Assembly (NCBI RefSeq): GCF_002909445.1
Contig: NZ_PPXC01000023.1
Location: forward strand, 1-50,371
DNA length: 50,371 nt
Direction of reading: 5' to 3'
DNA from: Arthrobacter glacialis
GTDB taxonomy: Bacteria > Actinomycetota > Actinomycetes > Actinomycetales > Micrococcaceae
Position numbers and translations under genes: made by a program
The notes under the pieces: model-generated
The model's input: only the letters and a program-made list of their open reading frames with translations
Database searches by the model: none
What the model was told of the DNA's origin: nothing
Shown: positions 1 to 8,719 of the stretch, one piece after another
Position numbering within the stretch: the first letter of the stretch is position 1
How the letters are laid out: the number at the start of each line of letters is the position of its first letter

Positions 1-75
1 GCACAATAGAAAAACACAACCAGTGGCCCTGTTTTCAAATAGCACCACTGGCCCTATTTTCGGTTGGCGTTAACA
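1..75. mobile_element. End of an IS21-like insertion sequence (partial)
   Basis: Two 17-bp direct repeats, CCAGTGGCCCTGTTTTC (20-36) and CCACTGGCCCTATTTTC (45-61), lie just inside a terminus that reads TGTTAACGCC on the minus strand (75 downwards). A TG terminus with several internal IstA-type binding repeats is the layout of IS21-family ends. The istA/istB genes would lie left of the window. The family call comes from remembered end structure, so confidence is moderate. Confidence 0.45.
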
Positions 76-314
76 GCCAGGGGAGACGTGGGCACTTCCA
101 TCCCGGGCCTCTTTGGGCCACCATGAAGTCGGAACGGCGCGACGTCCTTTGAAGGATCCAAGGGCGGACATGTCACCTAATAGTGGGCGACCCTGGGATC
201 CCTCGATCGTGGGGTCATTCCCAAATAAGACCCCGAGGCTGCCACCCAGACTTTAGCTGCTCGACCGACAGCTTGGGTGAGCCTTTTGGCGCCGTCTGTC
301 GAGGCTGCCGTGTT

Positions 315-355
315 TACACAACGGTGCGTTTCTTCAAGAAGCGCACCATTGTGTA
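315..355. terminator. Strong hairpin, likely terminator of the CNNM/HlyC pair
   Basis: The arms at 315-334 and 336-355 form a stem of about 20 bp, broken only at two positions that become G-U pairs in RNA, around the centre TTCTTCAAGAA. It lies about 40 bp past the stop of the minus-strand gene at 397, where a terminator is expected. The rest of 76-396 shows no convincing gene. Confidence 0.6.
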
Positions 356-396
356 TGTGGATATGTCGATATGTGGGCGTGGATTGGTTCAGGCGG

Positions 397-1443
397 CTAC
401 GGCGAGGCGCTCGTGCTATCCTGCACCTCGCCGACCAGTTCCTCGATGATGTCCTCGAGGAAGAGCACCCCGGTGGTGGTGCCCTGCCCATTAAGCACGC
501 GGGCCACGTGGGAACCGCTGCGGCGCATCGCGGCCAGCGCGTCCTCCAGCTCGCTGGAACCGGAGACCGAGGCCAGCGACCGGATCCGCTTGGCCGGGAC
601 CGCCTCGGTGAAGGCGCCGGGGGCAGTGAGGTCCATGACGTCCTTCAGGTGCAGGTAGCCGGTGGGCTCACCCGCGTCGTTGATCAGGATGTAGCGGGAG
701 TAGCCGTGCTTGGCAACTGCCGTCTGGATGTCGGCCGGGGTGGAACCCTGGGCCAGCAGCACCATCTCGGCGATCGGCACCTCGACGTCGGCGACCTTCT
801 TGGTCGTGAACTCGAACGCTTTGCTCAGCGTTCCGCTGGCATCGGAGAGCATGCCGTCGCGGGTCGACTGCTCCACAATGCTTGCGACCTCGTCCAGGGT
901 ATAGGCGCTGGTGGCACCTTCCTTGGGTTCGACCCGGAACAGGCGCAGGATCGAATTGGCAATGCCGTTGAGCGACCAGATCACCGGCTTCACGATGCGG
1001 GCCACCACGACCAATGGCGGGGCCAGGATCAGGGCCGCGCGCGTGGGCACGGAGAAGGAGATGTTCTTGGGAACCATCTCGCCGATGACCACGTGCAGGA
1101 AGGTGACCACCAGCAACGCCGCGATGAACGCAATGATGCCAATGGCTTCGGCCGAGAGCGTGGTCAGGCCCAGCGGAATCTCCAGCAGGTGGTGGATCGC
1201 CGGCTCGGAGACGTTCAGGATCACCAGCGAGCACACGGTGATGCCCAGCTGGCTGGTGGCCAGCATGAGCGTCGCATGCTCCATGGCCCAAAGCGTGGTC
1301 TTGGCCGCCTTGGAGCCGGCCTCTGCCTTCGGCTCGATCTGCGAGCGTCGGGCGGAGATCACGGCGAACTCGGCGCCGACGAAGAAGGCGTTGATGGCCA
1401 GCAGCACCACGAGCCAGATGATGCCGGGAAGGTACTCGTTCAT
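397..1443 (-). CDS. CNNM/HlyC-CorC family membrane protein (DUF21 + CBS), second of a pair
   Basis: This 348-residue protein has an N-terminal DUF21 domain with about four hydrophobic segments (residues 1-190), beginning with the family pattern FFVGAEFAVISARRSQIE. A CBS-pair region follows (about 200-340, ending VLFLEDIIEELVGEVQD). The C-terminal CorC_HlyC domain found in its upstream partner is absent, so it is a short form. Family members have been linked to magnesium or cobalt efflux and, in actinobacteria, to general membrane ion homeostasis; 'hemolysin' is only a historical label. Its ATG overlaps the stop of the upstream paralogue as ATGA, so the two are translationally coupled and may form a heteromer. 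Confidence 0.85.
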   Translation of the reverse strand: MNEYLPGIIWLVVLLAINAFFVGAEFAVISARRSQIEPKAEAGSKAAKTTLWAMEHATLMLATSQLGITVCSLVILNVSEPAIHHLLEIPLGLTTLSAEAIGIIAFIAALLVVTFLHVVIGEMVPKNISFSVPTRAALILAPPLVVVARIVKPVIWSLNGIANSILRLFRVEPKEGATSAYTLDEVASIVEQSTRDGMLSDASGTLSKAFEFTTKKVADVEVPIAEMVLLAQGSTPADIQTAVAKHGYSRYILINDAGEPTGYLHLKDVMDLTAPGAFTEAVPAKRIRSLASVSGSSELEDALAAMRRSGSHVARVLNGQGTTTGVLFLEDIIEELVGEVQDSTSASP

Positions 1444-2789
1444 TTGGGCGGCTCCTGGGTCATGTTCTCGATGATCTGGTCGTGTTCGCTCCGGGAGGGA
1501 TCGACTGGAGTGAACTTCAGGCGTTCGATGTGCGTGCCCAGGACGCGCTCGACGCGCAGCGTGCCCTCGGGCAGGGACACCTCGTCACCCAGCTCCGGGA
1601 TCCTATCCAGGCGGTCGGTGACGAATCCTGCCAGGGTGTCATACTCCTCGCCGTCGGGGACCTTGATCCCGGTGCGGTCCATTAGCTCGTCGGGCCGCAG
1701 GGAGGCATCGAAGGTCACCGAGCGCCCGGTCTTCACAACGCCAATGCGGACCGTGTCGTGTTCGTCCTCGAGCTCACCGACGATTTCCTCCACAAGGTCC
1801 TCGAGGGTGACGATGCCTGCGGTGCCGCCGTGCTCGTCGGAGACGATGGCGACCTGCAGGCCCTGCTGGCGCAAAAGTCCCAGCAGCGATTCGACGCCCA
1901 TGGACTCCGGGATCCGCAATGGCGCATGCATCAAGTCGGTGGCCAGCTGCGTCGCGCGTAGTTCCATGGGCAGGGCGAAGGCCTGCTTTACGTGCAACAC
2001 GCCAAGGACCTCGTCGCGGTCCCGCCCGGCCACAGGGAATCGCGAGAAGCCTGTTTGGATGGCCAGGGCAATGATGTCCTCGGCATTGTGCTCCGCGTCC
2101 ACCGCGACCATGCGCACGCGCGGGGTCATGACATCGGAGGCACTGTGTTCAGAGAAGCGCAACGTGCGGTGCAGCAGCGTGGCGTGGTCTTGGTCAAGAA
2201 CCCCTTCCAGAGCGGAGCGGCGAACCAAGGAGCTGAGCTCCTCGGCGCTGCGGGCACCGGAGAGCTCCTCTTTCGGTTCGATGCCGAAGGACCGGATGAT
2301 GGCGTTGGCGGTGTTGTTGAACAGCAGAATTACGGGTTTGAAGACGGTGGTGAACAAGGTTTGGAAGGGGACGACGACCTTGGCAGTGGCCAGCGGCAGC
2401 GCCAGGGCGAAGTTCTTGGGCACCAGTTCGCCGATGATCATCGAGAAGACGGTGGCGATGAAGATGCCGATCACCGCGCCGATGCTCGGGACGAACGCCT
2501 CCGGCACGCCCGCGCCCAACAGCGGGACGCGCAGCAGCGAGCTGATCGCCGGTTCGAAGGTGTAGCCGGTGAGCAGGGTGGTGAGGGTGATGCCGAGTTG
2601 GGCGCTGGAGAGGTGGGTCGAGGTGATCTTCAGGGCCTTGATCGTGGATCCAAGGCGCTTTTCGCCGCGCTCGGCGCGGGCTTCTAGTTCGTGCCGGTCA
2701 AGGTTGACCAAGGCAAATTCGGAGGCGACGAACAATCCGGTGCCAACTGTGAGGACAAGACCGATACCGATCATGATCCATTCATACAT
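1440..2789 (-). CDS. CNNM/HlyC-CorC family membrane protein (DUF21 + CBS + CorC_HlyC), first of a pair
   Basis: This 449-residue protein starts MYEWIMIGIGL. The ATG at 2789 was chosen because it begins the first membrane segment and is preceded by GAGAGG; a longer frame to 2870 adds 27 unrelated residues. Domains in order: DUF21 with about four membrane helices (1-190, with the pattern FVASEFALVNLDRHELEARAE cut short here), a CBS pair (about 210-330, ending VTLEDLVEEIVGEL), and a C-terminal CorC_HlyC domain (about 350-430). It is coupled by ATGA to the shorter paralogue downstream. Ion transport or its regulation is a family-level inference; the substrate is unknown. Confidence 0.87.
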   Translation of the reverse strand: MYEWIMIGIGLVLTVGTGLFVASEFALVNLDRHELEARAERGEKRLGSTIKALKITSTHLSSAQLGITLTTLLTGYTFEPAISSLLRVPLLGAGVPEAFVPSIGAVIGIFIATVFSMIIGELVPKNFALALPLATAKVVVPFQTLFTTVFKPVILLFNNTANAIIRSFGIEPKEELSGARSAEELSSLVRRSALEGVLDQDHATLLHRTLRFSEHSASDVMTPRVRMVAVDAEHNAEDIIALAIQTGFSRFPVAGRDRDEVLGVLHVKQAFALPMELRATQLATDLMHAPLRIPESMGVESLLGLLRQQGLQVAIVSDEHGGTAGIVTLEDLVEEIVGELEDEHDTVRIGVVKTGRSVTFDASLRPDELMDRTGIKVPDGEEYDTLAGFVTDRLDRIPELGDEVSLPEGTLRVERVLGTHIERLKFTPVDPSRSEHDQIIENMTQEPPK

Positions 2790-3295
2790 TTGGGCGCCCC
2801 TCTCCGGTGGATGTCGGAATCCATCCGTTGTCGCGAAGGAGGGGCACGGGCATGTGGGAAGGGGGATCATCCATAGTACAGACCAGTGTATCCGGGCCCA
2901 ACGGGTCGTGACCGCGGAAAGCTTTGTTGGAAGCTGCAGAAACGCTGTGAATTTCGCAGCATCGGCCGCTTACTCAACATCGGATCGGAATATTTCCTGA
3001 TCGGATCCCTAACGCAACCAGTCGCATACCCCAATCCCGCATCCGACTCGATGTCATCAAAATTTGATGCCCCAAAACCTTTAGCTTTTTGAGACATGCG
3101 CACGACGCTGCTCTCGGCGATCTGCTGTCATTCTCCTCAAAGGCGACTGCATTGAACGTCAGAAGTTGCCTGCACTGCGCGGGAGCGTCCTCAAGGGGAA
3201 CGGCCTACGGGACGGTTCTCAACGCGCACCATTTCGAAAATCAAGGGGGCCCACTAGCCAACAACGAGCAACTGGTCTGGCATTGACGGGAATAG
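2790..3295. other. Stretch without a recognisable gene
   Basis: I see no reading frame on either strand with protein-like composition or family resemblance. The right part (about 3080-3290) is less GC-rich than its surroundings. The promoter of the CNNM/HlyC pair should lie just above 2790, but I could not pick out convincing -35/-10 boxes. Confidence 0.5.
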
Positions 3296-3631
3296 TCAGT
3301 TGCTGAGCGTGCAGTTTGATCCGGCAACATTCAGGCGGATCGTGGGGGCCTGCGAGTTTAGTTCATCTTCGCCGGAACACACTGCGGCTGCATCGATCTT
3401 TACCCCTCCGAAGGGAACACTTTCGGTGGTGACGGTAGTTCCTGAGGCGACTGTGATCGAATCGACAAGTTTCCTGTCAGGCCCGGAAAGCGATATGGCG
3501 TGAGAAGCGCCTTGGTCCTCGGCCATAATCTCGAAAAGGCTGGCTGGTAGGCATCTTAGTTCTGCGTGGTCGGGGCTAGGTGGGCGATCTCCGTGCCTGC
3601 CAAGCGGACCCGCTGGGCCCCGCAGGAGCAA
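3296..3631 (-). pseudogene. Possible C-terminal remnant of a small secreted-type protein
   Basis: The last ~75 residues (below about 3526) have protein-like composition, with alternating hydrophobic strands such as DSITVASGTTVTTESVPFGG, two cysteines and a C-terminus ending CTLSN. The N-terminal third of the frame is arginine/proline-rich and looks non-coding. I recognise no family. It most likely is the tail of a decayed gene; it could also be a short hypothetical gene starting at the internal ATG near 3526. Confidence 0.3.
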
Positions 3632-3714
3632 GCGTCATAATGAACAGTGCCAAGGCTCGTTCCATGCGATGAGCGTAGGTACCAGGTGTGATTCGCGGTG
3701 TCAGGGTGCATAGC

Positions 3715-3750
3715 CCAATCTTGGAGTAACGTGTTTATACATTTCAACCA
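3715..3750 (-). repeat. Imperfect direct repeat flanking the AEC transporter gene, copy 2
   Basis: Read on the minus strand, 3750-3715 matches 4721-4686 at 26 of 36 positions, both beginning TGGTTGAA and ending TTGG. Copy 1 is the promoter/start region of the transporter and its divergent regulator. Copy 2 begins directly after the transporter's stop codon. The layout suggests an old partial duplication of the regulatory region. Confidence 0.5.
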
Positions 3751-4680
3751 TTACATGGTGAGAAGGCCAGTGAGTGTGAGGATGGCCGGAAGCGTCGCGA
3801 CGGCGAGAATGGTCTGCACCCCGGTGATCGATGTCATGAGTCGCGTGTCGCCTCCCATCCTGTTTGCAAGGACATAAGCCGATGGAGCGGTGGGGATGGC
3901 GCAGATGAGGATGACGCTTGCAAGGGTGGCTCCGGTCAAGCCAAGAGGAATAGCGATCCCTGCCGCGGCGAGGGGCAGCACGATGAGTTTGAGGACGACC
4001 GCGACGCCAATGTCGAGCGTGTCGCGTTTGCGGAAGGTGAAATGCAGGGCAGCGCCGACTGTCAGGGTTCCGCACACGAGGGCGGGAGCAGCCAGCATTT
4101 CGAGGGTGGCCAAGACGAACTCCGGAAGCGGCAATCCCGAGAGGTTGAGGGCGAGCCCGATCGCGCAGCCTTGGATGAGCGGGTTCTCGAGGAATTCGCG
4201 CCAAATCGGGATGCGTCGCCCAGTGCCCGGCGTGTTCCCATAAGCGGCGAGTGTGCTGACACAAATAACATTTACGAGTGGGACAACGATCGTACTGGCG
4301 AGGGCGAATGCTGCAACGCCCTCTTGTCCATGCAGTGCCGCCGCGAAGACCAGCCCGATATAGGTGTTGATTCGGATCGAGCCTTGGACCAGCGAGCTCA
4401 GTAGGGGTCCGTTTGCGCGAAGGGGGCGTCGCAGTGAGAGCACGAACCATGCGACCGCGCTGATCGGGACGGTGAGGCTGAACAGAAGCGGTCCGACAAC
4501 AACGACATTGAGGTCGGCGTCGGCTATGGACGTGATGAAGAGGGCAGACGTGAAGACGCTATAACTCATCCACTCCAGGCCACTCCAGAATCCGTGATCA
4601 GTCAGCATCGTGCGGCGCATCAGCGCGCCCGCCGCGAGGAGGAGACCGATCGGCATGATCGCGGTGGTCATGAGGGTCAT
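3751..4680 (-). CDS. AEC-family (auxin efflux carrier-like) transporter
   Basis: This integral membrane protein of about 309 residues starts MTLMTTAIMPIGLLLAAGAL. It has roughly ten hydrophobic segments and the two-half arrangement of the AEC/BASS-like fold, including the proline/glycine-containing segment ILICAIPTAPSAYVLANRMGG near the end. Family members export or import small organic acids such as malate and malonate; the substrate here is unknown. The frame extends upstream to 4869, but that part overlaps the divergent regulator and lacks membrane character, so the ATG at 4680 (or 4671) is preferred. It is divergent from a CGNR-type regulator only 27 bp away, which suggests local control. 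Confidence 0.75.
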   Translation of the reverse strand: MTLMTTAIMPIGLLLAAGALMRRTMLTDHGFWSGLEWMSYSVFTSALFITSIADADLNVVVVGPLLFSLTVPISAVAWFVLSLRRPLRANGPLLSSLVQGSIRINTYIGLVFAAALHGQEGVAAFALASTIVVPLVNVICVSTLAAYGNTPGTGRRIPIWREFLENPLIQGCAIGLALNLSGLPLPEFVLATLEMLAAPALVCGTLTVGAALHFTFRKRDTLDIGVAVVLKLIVLPLAAAGIAIPLGLTGATLASVILICAIPTAPSAYVLANRMGGDTRLMTSITGVQTILAVATLPAILTLTGLLTM

Positions 4681-4685
4681 GGTTA

Positions 4686-4721
4686 CCAACTGTGATGCAA
4701 TGGGTTTATGCAGTTCAACCA
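4686..4721 (-). repeat. Imperfect direct repeat flanking the AEC transporter gene, copy 1
   Basis: This is the partner of the repeat at 3715-3750. It spans the start region of both divergent genes and so probably contains the operator or promoter of the pair. There is no good ribosome binding site before the CGNR gene's ATG at 4708, so that transcript may be leaderless. Confidence 0.5.
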
Positions 4722-5232
4722 TGACAACATGACTGGTCCGCAGCTTGCGGCAGAACTTGTCAATCTTGTGGCCAGCGGACGGTGGACAATCGAACTGGCT
4801 CAGGTAATTCTGGGCGACCATCAGATCCGCAGAGCGTCCCTGACAGAGACTGTGGATGTGTTGCTGCAAGCATGGGCGGTGAGGTTGCGCTCTGCATTCG
4901 CCGCTGCCGACGTTGAATCACGGTGCGCTGCGATCAACGAGCTCCTCGAGGAAGGGGCCGCGCGCGCATACCTGACAACGCATGACAGGCTACGGCCTCA
5001 TCTGCATTTCGCCGCGGAGAACGACGACGTCGTTGCCCGGGTGAAGGCGGTCACGGCTGGCGGGCTGGCGATCTTCACCGTCGAGTCAGAGGGTGGACGC
5101 CTGGGTGTGTGCGCAAAGGTCGGGTGTGAGATCGCGTTTGTCGACACCAGCAGGAATGGTTTACGGGCGTATTGTTCTGCGAGGTGCGGGAACAGCGATG
5201 CGGTCCGGCGACACCGAGGGCAAATCAGTTAG
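4708..5232 (+). CDS. CGNR zinc-finger transcriptional regulator
   Basis: This 174-residue protein has the two-part layout of CGNR (ABATE) proteins. The N-terminal region begins MQFNHDNMTGPQLAAELVNL, close to the family start. The C-terminal zinc finger reads GVCAKVGCEIAFVDTS followed by RAYCSARCGNSDAVRRHR, giving four cysteines in two pairs plus the CGN motif. CGNR proteins are putative DNA-binding regulators, often beside transporters they control. The start at 4708 was kept because it matches the family N-terminus even though no Shine-Dalgarno is visible. The likely target is the divergent AEC transporter. Confidence 0.82.
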   Translation: MQFNHDNMTGPQLAAELVNLVASGRWTIELAQVILGDHQIRRASLTETVDVLLQAWAVRLRSAFAAADVESRCAAINELLEEGAARAYLTTHDRLRPHLHFAAENDDVVARVKAVTAGGLAIFTVESEGGRLGVCAKVGCEIAFVDTSRNGLRAYCSARCGNSDAVRRHRGQIS

Positions 5233-5485
5233 CCCTGACGCACCTACCTTGGAACCTTTGAGACTTACCCATCTGATGAATTTGGCCTAGCTAGGCGTCG
5301 TAGGGGCACCGCAGAAAACGGAAAAATCGTAGGAGCGCGAACGTGTTGACTGTGCGGCGAGACTAGCTCGGGGTACCCCGCACTATTTTGCTCCTGCGAT
5401 GGATCCAGGTACGGAAACGGGCGTTTGAGTGTTAGCCACTCGGAACCACGCATGATTAGCCGGCTGCCAATCATGCACTCGCACT

Positions 5486-6220
5486 CTAGGGGGCCACCCC
5501 GTGACGAGAGTGCAGGGTTGGGTCGCCAACTTTTTTCTTGCTAACAGCGATGAGGTGCGGGTAGTCGACTGCGACCCCACGGAGCAGGGCGTGAACGGCG
5601 CGCGCGACCTCGGCATCGCTGGTGGAAGCGTGGCCGAAAAGAGCGCGATAGTGCACAAGTGAGGCCAGCAGATCTAACAGCAGGTCCCGATCGACGTCCC
5701 CGCGTAGATCACCGCGGGCGATCGCTCTGTCGAGGGCCTGACCGACAGAGCGGCGTGGAGGATCGAACAGGGCCGCCATGAACGCCTCGCGGCGCTTGGG
5801 GTCGTTGTGGCAGTCAGCGAGCAAGGATGCGAGGGCATCTGGCGGCATTCGACGGAACGCACCCACATGGAGCTTGATCGCGTCGCTCAAGTCACAGATT
5901 GTGCACTCTGTATCGGGTACCTCAAGTTCGCCGAGGCGGGCGGTGAGGGCGTCGAGCAATAGCTCAGGTAGACCAGCCCACCGGCGATAGATCGTCGGCT
6001 TTGTCGTGCTGGCTCGACGAGCAATGGCCTCAAGCGTCAAGCCGGAATAGCCAACCTCATCAAGTAACGTGAGGCCCGCACTGAGGATGGCTTGATCGAT
6101 CGCGGGATCGCGCGGACGACCCCCGGGGCTTTGGCTCGGTTCCTGATGGGGGTCGCTCCGTATTGGTCGCTTTACCTCGGGGGAGAGTCGACTTTTCGAG
6201 GCAGGTGTGTGGTCAGGCAT
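5486..6220 (-). CDS. TetR/AcrR-family repressor
   Basis: This protein has 244 residues. After a charged, likely disordered N-terminal tail of about 40 residues comes a TetR helix-turn-helix (about 45-95), with LTLEAIARRASTTKPTIYRR as the recognition region. The rest is a helical ligand/dimer domain of the usual size. It is divergent from an MFS exporter across a perfect 32-bp palindrome, which is almost certainly its operator. By family precedent it represses both itself and the exporter and is released by a ligand that the pump exports. The ligand is unknown. Confidence 0.88.
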   Translation of the reverse strand: MPDHTPASKSRLSPEVKRPIRSDPHQEPSQSPGGRPRDPAIDQAILSAGLTLLDEVGYSGLTLEAIARRASTTKPTIYRRWAGLPELLLDALTARLGELEVPDTECTICDLSDAIKLHVGAFRRMPPDALASLLADCHNDPKRREAFMAALFDPPRRSVGQALDRAIARGDLRGDVDRDLLLDLLASLVHYRALFGHASTSDAEVARAVHALLRGVAVDYPHLIAVSKKKVGDPTLHSRHGVAP

Positions 6221-6243
6221 GAATAGAGTCTACGGCCATTTGG

Positions 6244-6275
6244 TGATACGTTCCTATACGTATAGGAACGTATCA
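6244..6275. promoter_or_regulatory. Perfect 32-bp palindromic operator between TetR and MFS genes
   Basis: The half-site TGATACGTTCCTATAC (6244-6259) is followed directly by its exact reverse complement (6260-6275). It lies 23 bp upstream of the tetR ATG and 14 bp upstream of the MFS ATG, so it must overlap both promoters or transcript starts. Its length and perfect symmetry fit binding of one or two TetR dimers. Confidence 0.85.
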
Positions 6276-6289
6276 AGGTGAGGATAGAC

Positions 6290-7720
6290 ATGTTGCCAGC
6301 AAGTAAGGAACAAGAGACCACAATACCGGGGCCTCCGAGGGGATGGGGTGCACTGCTCGGCCGTAAACATGGTCCGGTCGCCGCGACATTGGCAGGCGGC
6401 GTGGCGCTGCACGCAATCAACGTCTTTCTGGCAACCACGATCCTGCCATCGGTAATTGCTGATATTGGCGGGACTGAGCTGTACGCGTGGGCAACGACGG
6501 TATTCGTTTTTGCCTCAGTGCTCGGATCAACTATTGCTTCCGCGGTCCTAGGCGCACGCGGCCCGCGAGCCAGCTACCGCATGGCGGCGCTCATCCTCGG
6601 AATCGGCACGGTCATTTGCGCGCTTGCTCCAACAATGCCAGTCCTGCTCATTGGACGGCTTGTGCAAGGGATCGGCGGCGGCCTGCTTTTCGCTCTCTGC
6701 TACTCGATGATCCGGATTTCCTTCCATGAAGCACTGTGGCCACGGGCCATGGCGCTCGTGTCGGCGATGTGGGGCGTCGCGACACTGGTTGGTCCTGCTA
6801 TCGGCGGGGTCTTTGCCGAACTGAATGCCTGGCGATGGTCGTTCTGGATTCTCATCCCGATCGTGATCCTCTTCGGCACCTGGGGTGCATCACGCCTGCC
6901 TGCAGGGGCATACGACGGAACAGCGTCACGCATCCCCTGGGTCAGCGTGGGCCTGCTGGCCGTCGCCGTCTTGGTGATTTCCGCAGCTAGCATCTCGTCG
7001 CTACTTTCAATCAACGTCGCCGGACTCGTGGTCGCGATGCTCCTGCTGTTCGCCTGGCTCAACCACGAGCGCAAGGCAACACGTCGACTTCTTCCCGCTG
7101 CCGCCTTCGGCCCCAACCCGCGCTTGCGACTCGTCTATCTAACGATGTCGTTGCTCGTCATCGCCAGCACCGTCGAGGTCTTTGTCCCCTACTTCGGTCA
7201 GAGGCTGCAAGGACTCGGGCCTCTCGCGGCCGGCTATCTCGGGGCAGTCATGGCCGCCGGCTGGACTGCGGGCTCGATCCTCTGCAGCGGCATCGAGAAT
7301 CGTCGCTTGCTCATCGTTGCCATCGCTCCGGCGTTCTCAGCGCTCGGGCTCATGGTGCTGATCTTCACTGGACCGGTTCACTCCGGCGGTGCCCTTGCAA
7401 TTGGCGGCATCGCCATTGGACTGCTGCTTCTGGGCTGGGGTGTCGGCATGGCCTGGCCACATCTGACCACCATGGTCTTGCAATTCGTCCCGGACGAGGA
7501 CCAAGGTCTGGCAGGCTCCTCGGTCACGACCGTTCAGCTCACCGCGACCGCATTCGGATCGGCCATCGCTGGAGCCATCACCAACGTCGCTGGATTCGCC
7601 GACACGAACAGTATTGTCGGGGTCCAAACTGCCGCCCAGTGGCTCTTTGGGATCTTCACTCTCGCAGCCCTCATCGCACTCGCTACCGCGATCCTCACCG
7701 CACGCTCCACGCGGCACTGA
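6290..7720 (+). CDS. MFS multidrug-type exporter
   Basis: This protein of about 476 residues has some 14 hydrophobic segments, the DHA2-like count. The region after helix 4 reads GRLVQGIGGGLLFALCYSMI and a motif-C-like stretch reads VATLVGPAIGGVFAELNAWRW. The ATG at 6290 follows AAGGTGAGG at good spacing and is preferred to the GTG at 6278 inside that site. The gene is divergent from, and probably repressed by, the TetR protein through the 32-bp palindrome. A role in drug or metabolite efflux is inferred; the substrate is unknown. Confidence 0.85.
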   Translation: MLPASKEQETTIPGPPRGWGALLGRKHGPVAATLAGGVALHAINVFLATTILPSVIADIGGTELYAWATTVFVFASVLGSTIASAVLGARGPRASYRMAALILGIGTVICALAPTMPVLLIGRLVQGIGGGLLFALCYSMIRISFHEALWPRAMALVSAMWGVATLVGPAIGGVFAELNAWRWSFWILIPIVILFGTWGASRLPAGAYDGTASRIPWVSVGLLAVAVLVISAASISSLLSINVAGLVVAMLLLFAWLNHERKATRRLLPAAAFGPNPRLRLVYLTMSLLVIASTVEVFVPYFGQRLQGLGPLAAGYLGAVMAAGWTAGSILCSGIENRRLLIVAIAPAFSALGLMVLIFTGPVHSGGALAIGGIAIGLLLLGWGVGMAWPHLTTMVLQFVPDEDQGLAGSSVTTVQLTATAFGSAIAGAITNVAGFADTNSIVGVQTAAQWLFGIFTLAALIALATAILTARSTRH

Positions 7721-7891
7721 CCTCACTCCGACGGCGTTGCGCTGCCTGATCGCGGACACCGCACCTCGTCCCACAGGGACGTTGATCGGGACGGGTGAAT
7801 GGAAAATCCTGCCATCGAACCTGGGCTCGGTGACCAGACACGATGGCAGGGAATCCGACAAACAACGGCAGAACTTTTAGGGCGAATTGCC

Positions 7892-8719
7892 TCAGCGGGG
7901 AAGGACAGCGGTTCCTTCCATGAATCGGACACAACGCCCCGTCAATATTGTGCGTTCGCCTTCGAAGTCGATGTGTACGGTTCCGCCTCGGGCCGATGCC
8001 TGACGCGCCAGCATTTGCTGTTTGCCAAGGCGTTCTGCCCAGAGAGGGGCGAGCTGGCAGTGGGCGGACCCGGTGACGGGGTCCTCGGAAACCCCGGCCT
8101 CTGCCCCGAACCAGCGGGAGACGAAGTCGTATTCAGTTCCGGTGCCCGGAGCTGTGACAATGGTCCCGCGCACCGGCAACGAAGCAAGGAATGCGAGGTC
8201 TGGTGTCAGGTCGATGACGGTTTGGGCGTCTTCGACCATGTAGATAAGGTCCGTGGCTCGCAGCTCCTCAGTCACCGGGACTCCGAGGGCCTTGGCGATG
8301 TCGGGGTCGATGGCAACTGGCGCGGGCACTTCGGAGGGGAAGTCCATGGTGTATTGGCCCTGGGCCGGGCGGGTCACCGAGAGCCAGCCGCTGCGTGTGT
8401 GGAACTGAAGTTTCTCGGCTTGGGGATGGGCGTCGTCAAAGAGGTAGGAGGCCGCGGCCATGGTCGCGTGTCCGCACAGGTCCACGTCGACGGCCGGGGT
8501 GAACCACCGCAGATGGTAGGAAGGGTGGGCGGGGTCCGGTGACTGGACCCCGTCGGGCAGGTCCTTCACCAGGAATGCCGTCTCGGAGAGGTTGTTCTCC
8601 ATCGCCGCCTGTTGGAGCACCGCGTCGGGGAGCCAGTGGGGCAGGGCCATGACGGCTGCCGGGTTGCCCTCGAAGAGAGCGTCAGCAAACGCGTCGATCT
8701 GCGCTAGGGGTACCTTCAC
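7892..8719 (-). CDS. PhzF-family isomerase/epimerase
   Basis: This 275-residue protein has the two-lobed PhzF/DapF-like fold. Visible motifs are the N-terminal DAFADALFEGNPAAV, the catalytic glutamate in NLSETAFL, GHATMAAASYL, and DPVTGSAHCQLAPLW near the C-terminus. PhzF in Pseudomonas isomerises a dihydro-anthranilate derivative, but most family members outside phenazine clusters have unknown substrates, and no phenazine genes are present here. The start is a GTG at 8719, which gives the family-typical N-terminus. Its first codon abuts the remnant of a metal ABC permease on the other strand, so the gene's upstream region appears rearranged. Confidence 0.88.
   Translation of the reverse strand: MKVPLAQIDAFADALFEGNPAAVMALPHWLPDAVLQQAAMENNLSETAFLVKDLPDGVQSPDPAHPSYHLRWFTPAVDVDLCGHATMAAASYLFDDAHPQAEKLQFHTRSGWLSVTRPAQGQYTMDFPSEVPAPVAIDPDIAKALGVPVTEELRATDLIYMVEDAQTVIDLTPDLAFLASLPVRGTIVTAPGTGTEYDFVSRWFGAEAGVSEDPVTGSAHCQLAPLWAERLGKQQMLARQASARGGTVHIDFEGERTILTGRCVRFMEGTAVLPR

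Noticed and set aside
277-2565. A 762-residue open frame on the plus strand.
   Set aside because: It is antisense to two clear CNNM/HlyC genes and has the low-complexity Arg/Ser/Gly composition of a GC-rich shadow frame.
7892-8719. A phenazine biosynthesis locus suggested by the PhzF-like protein.
   Set aside because: No other phz genes are in the window, and most PhzF-family proteins lie outside phenazine clusters.
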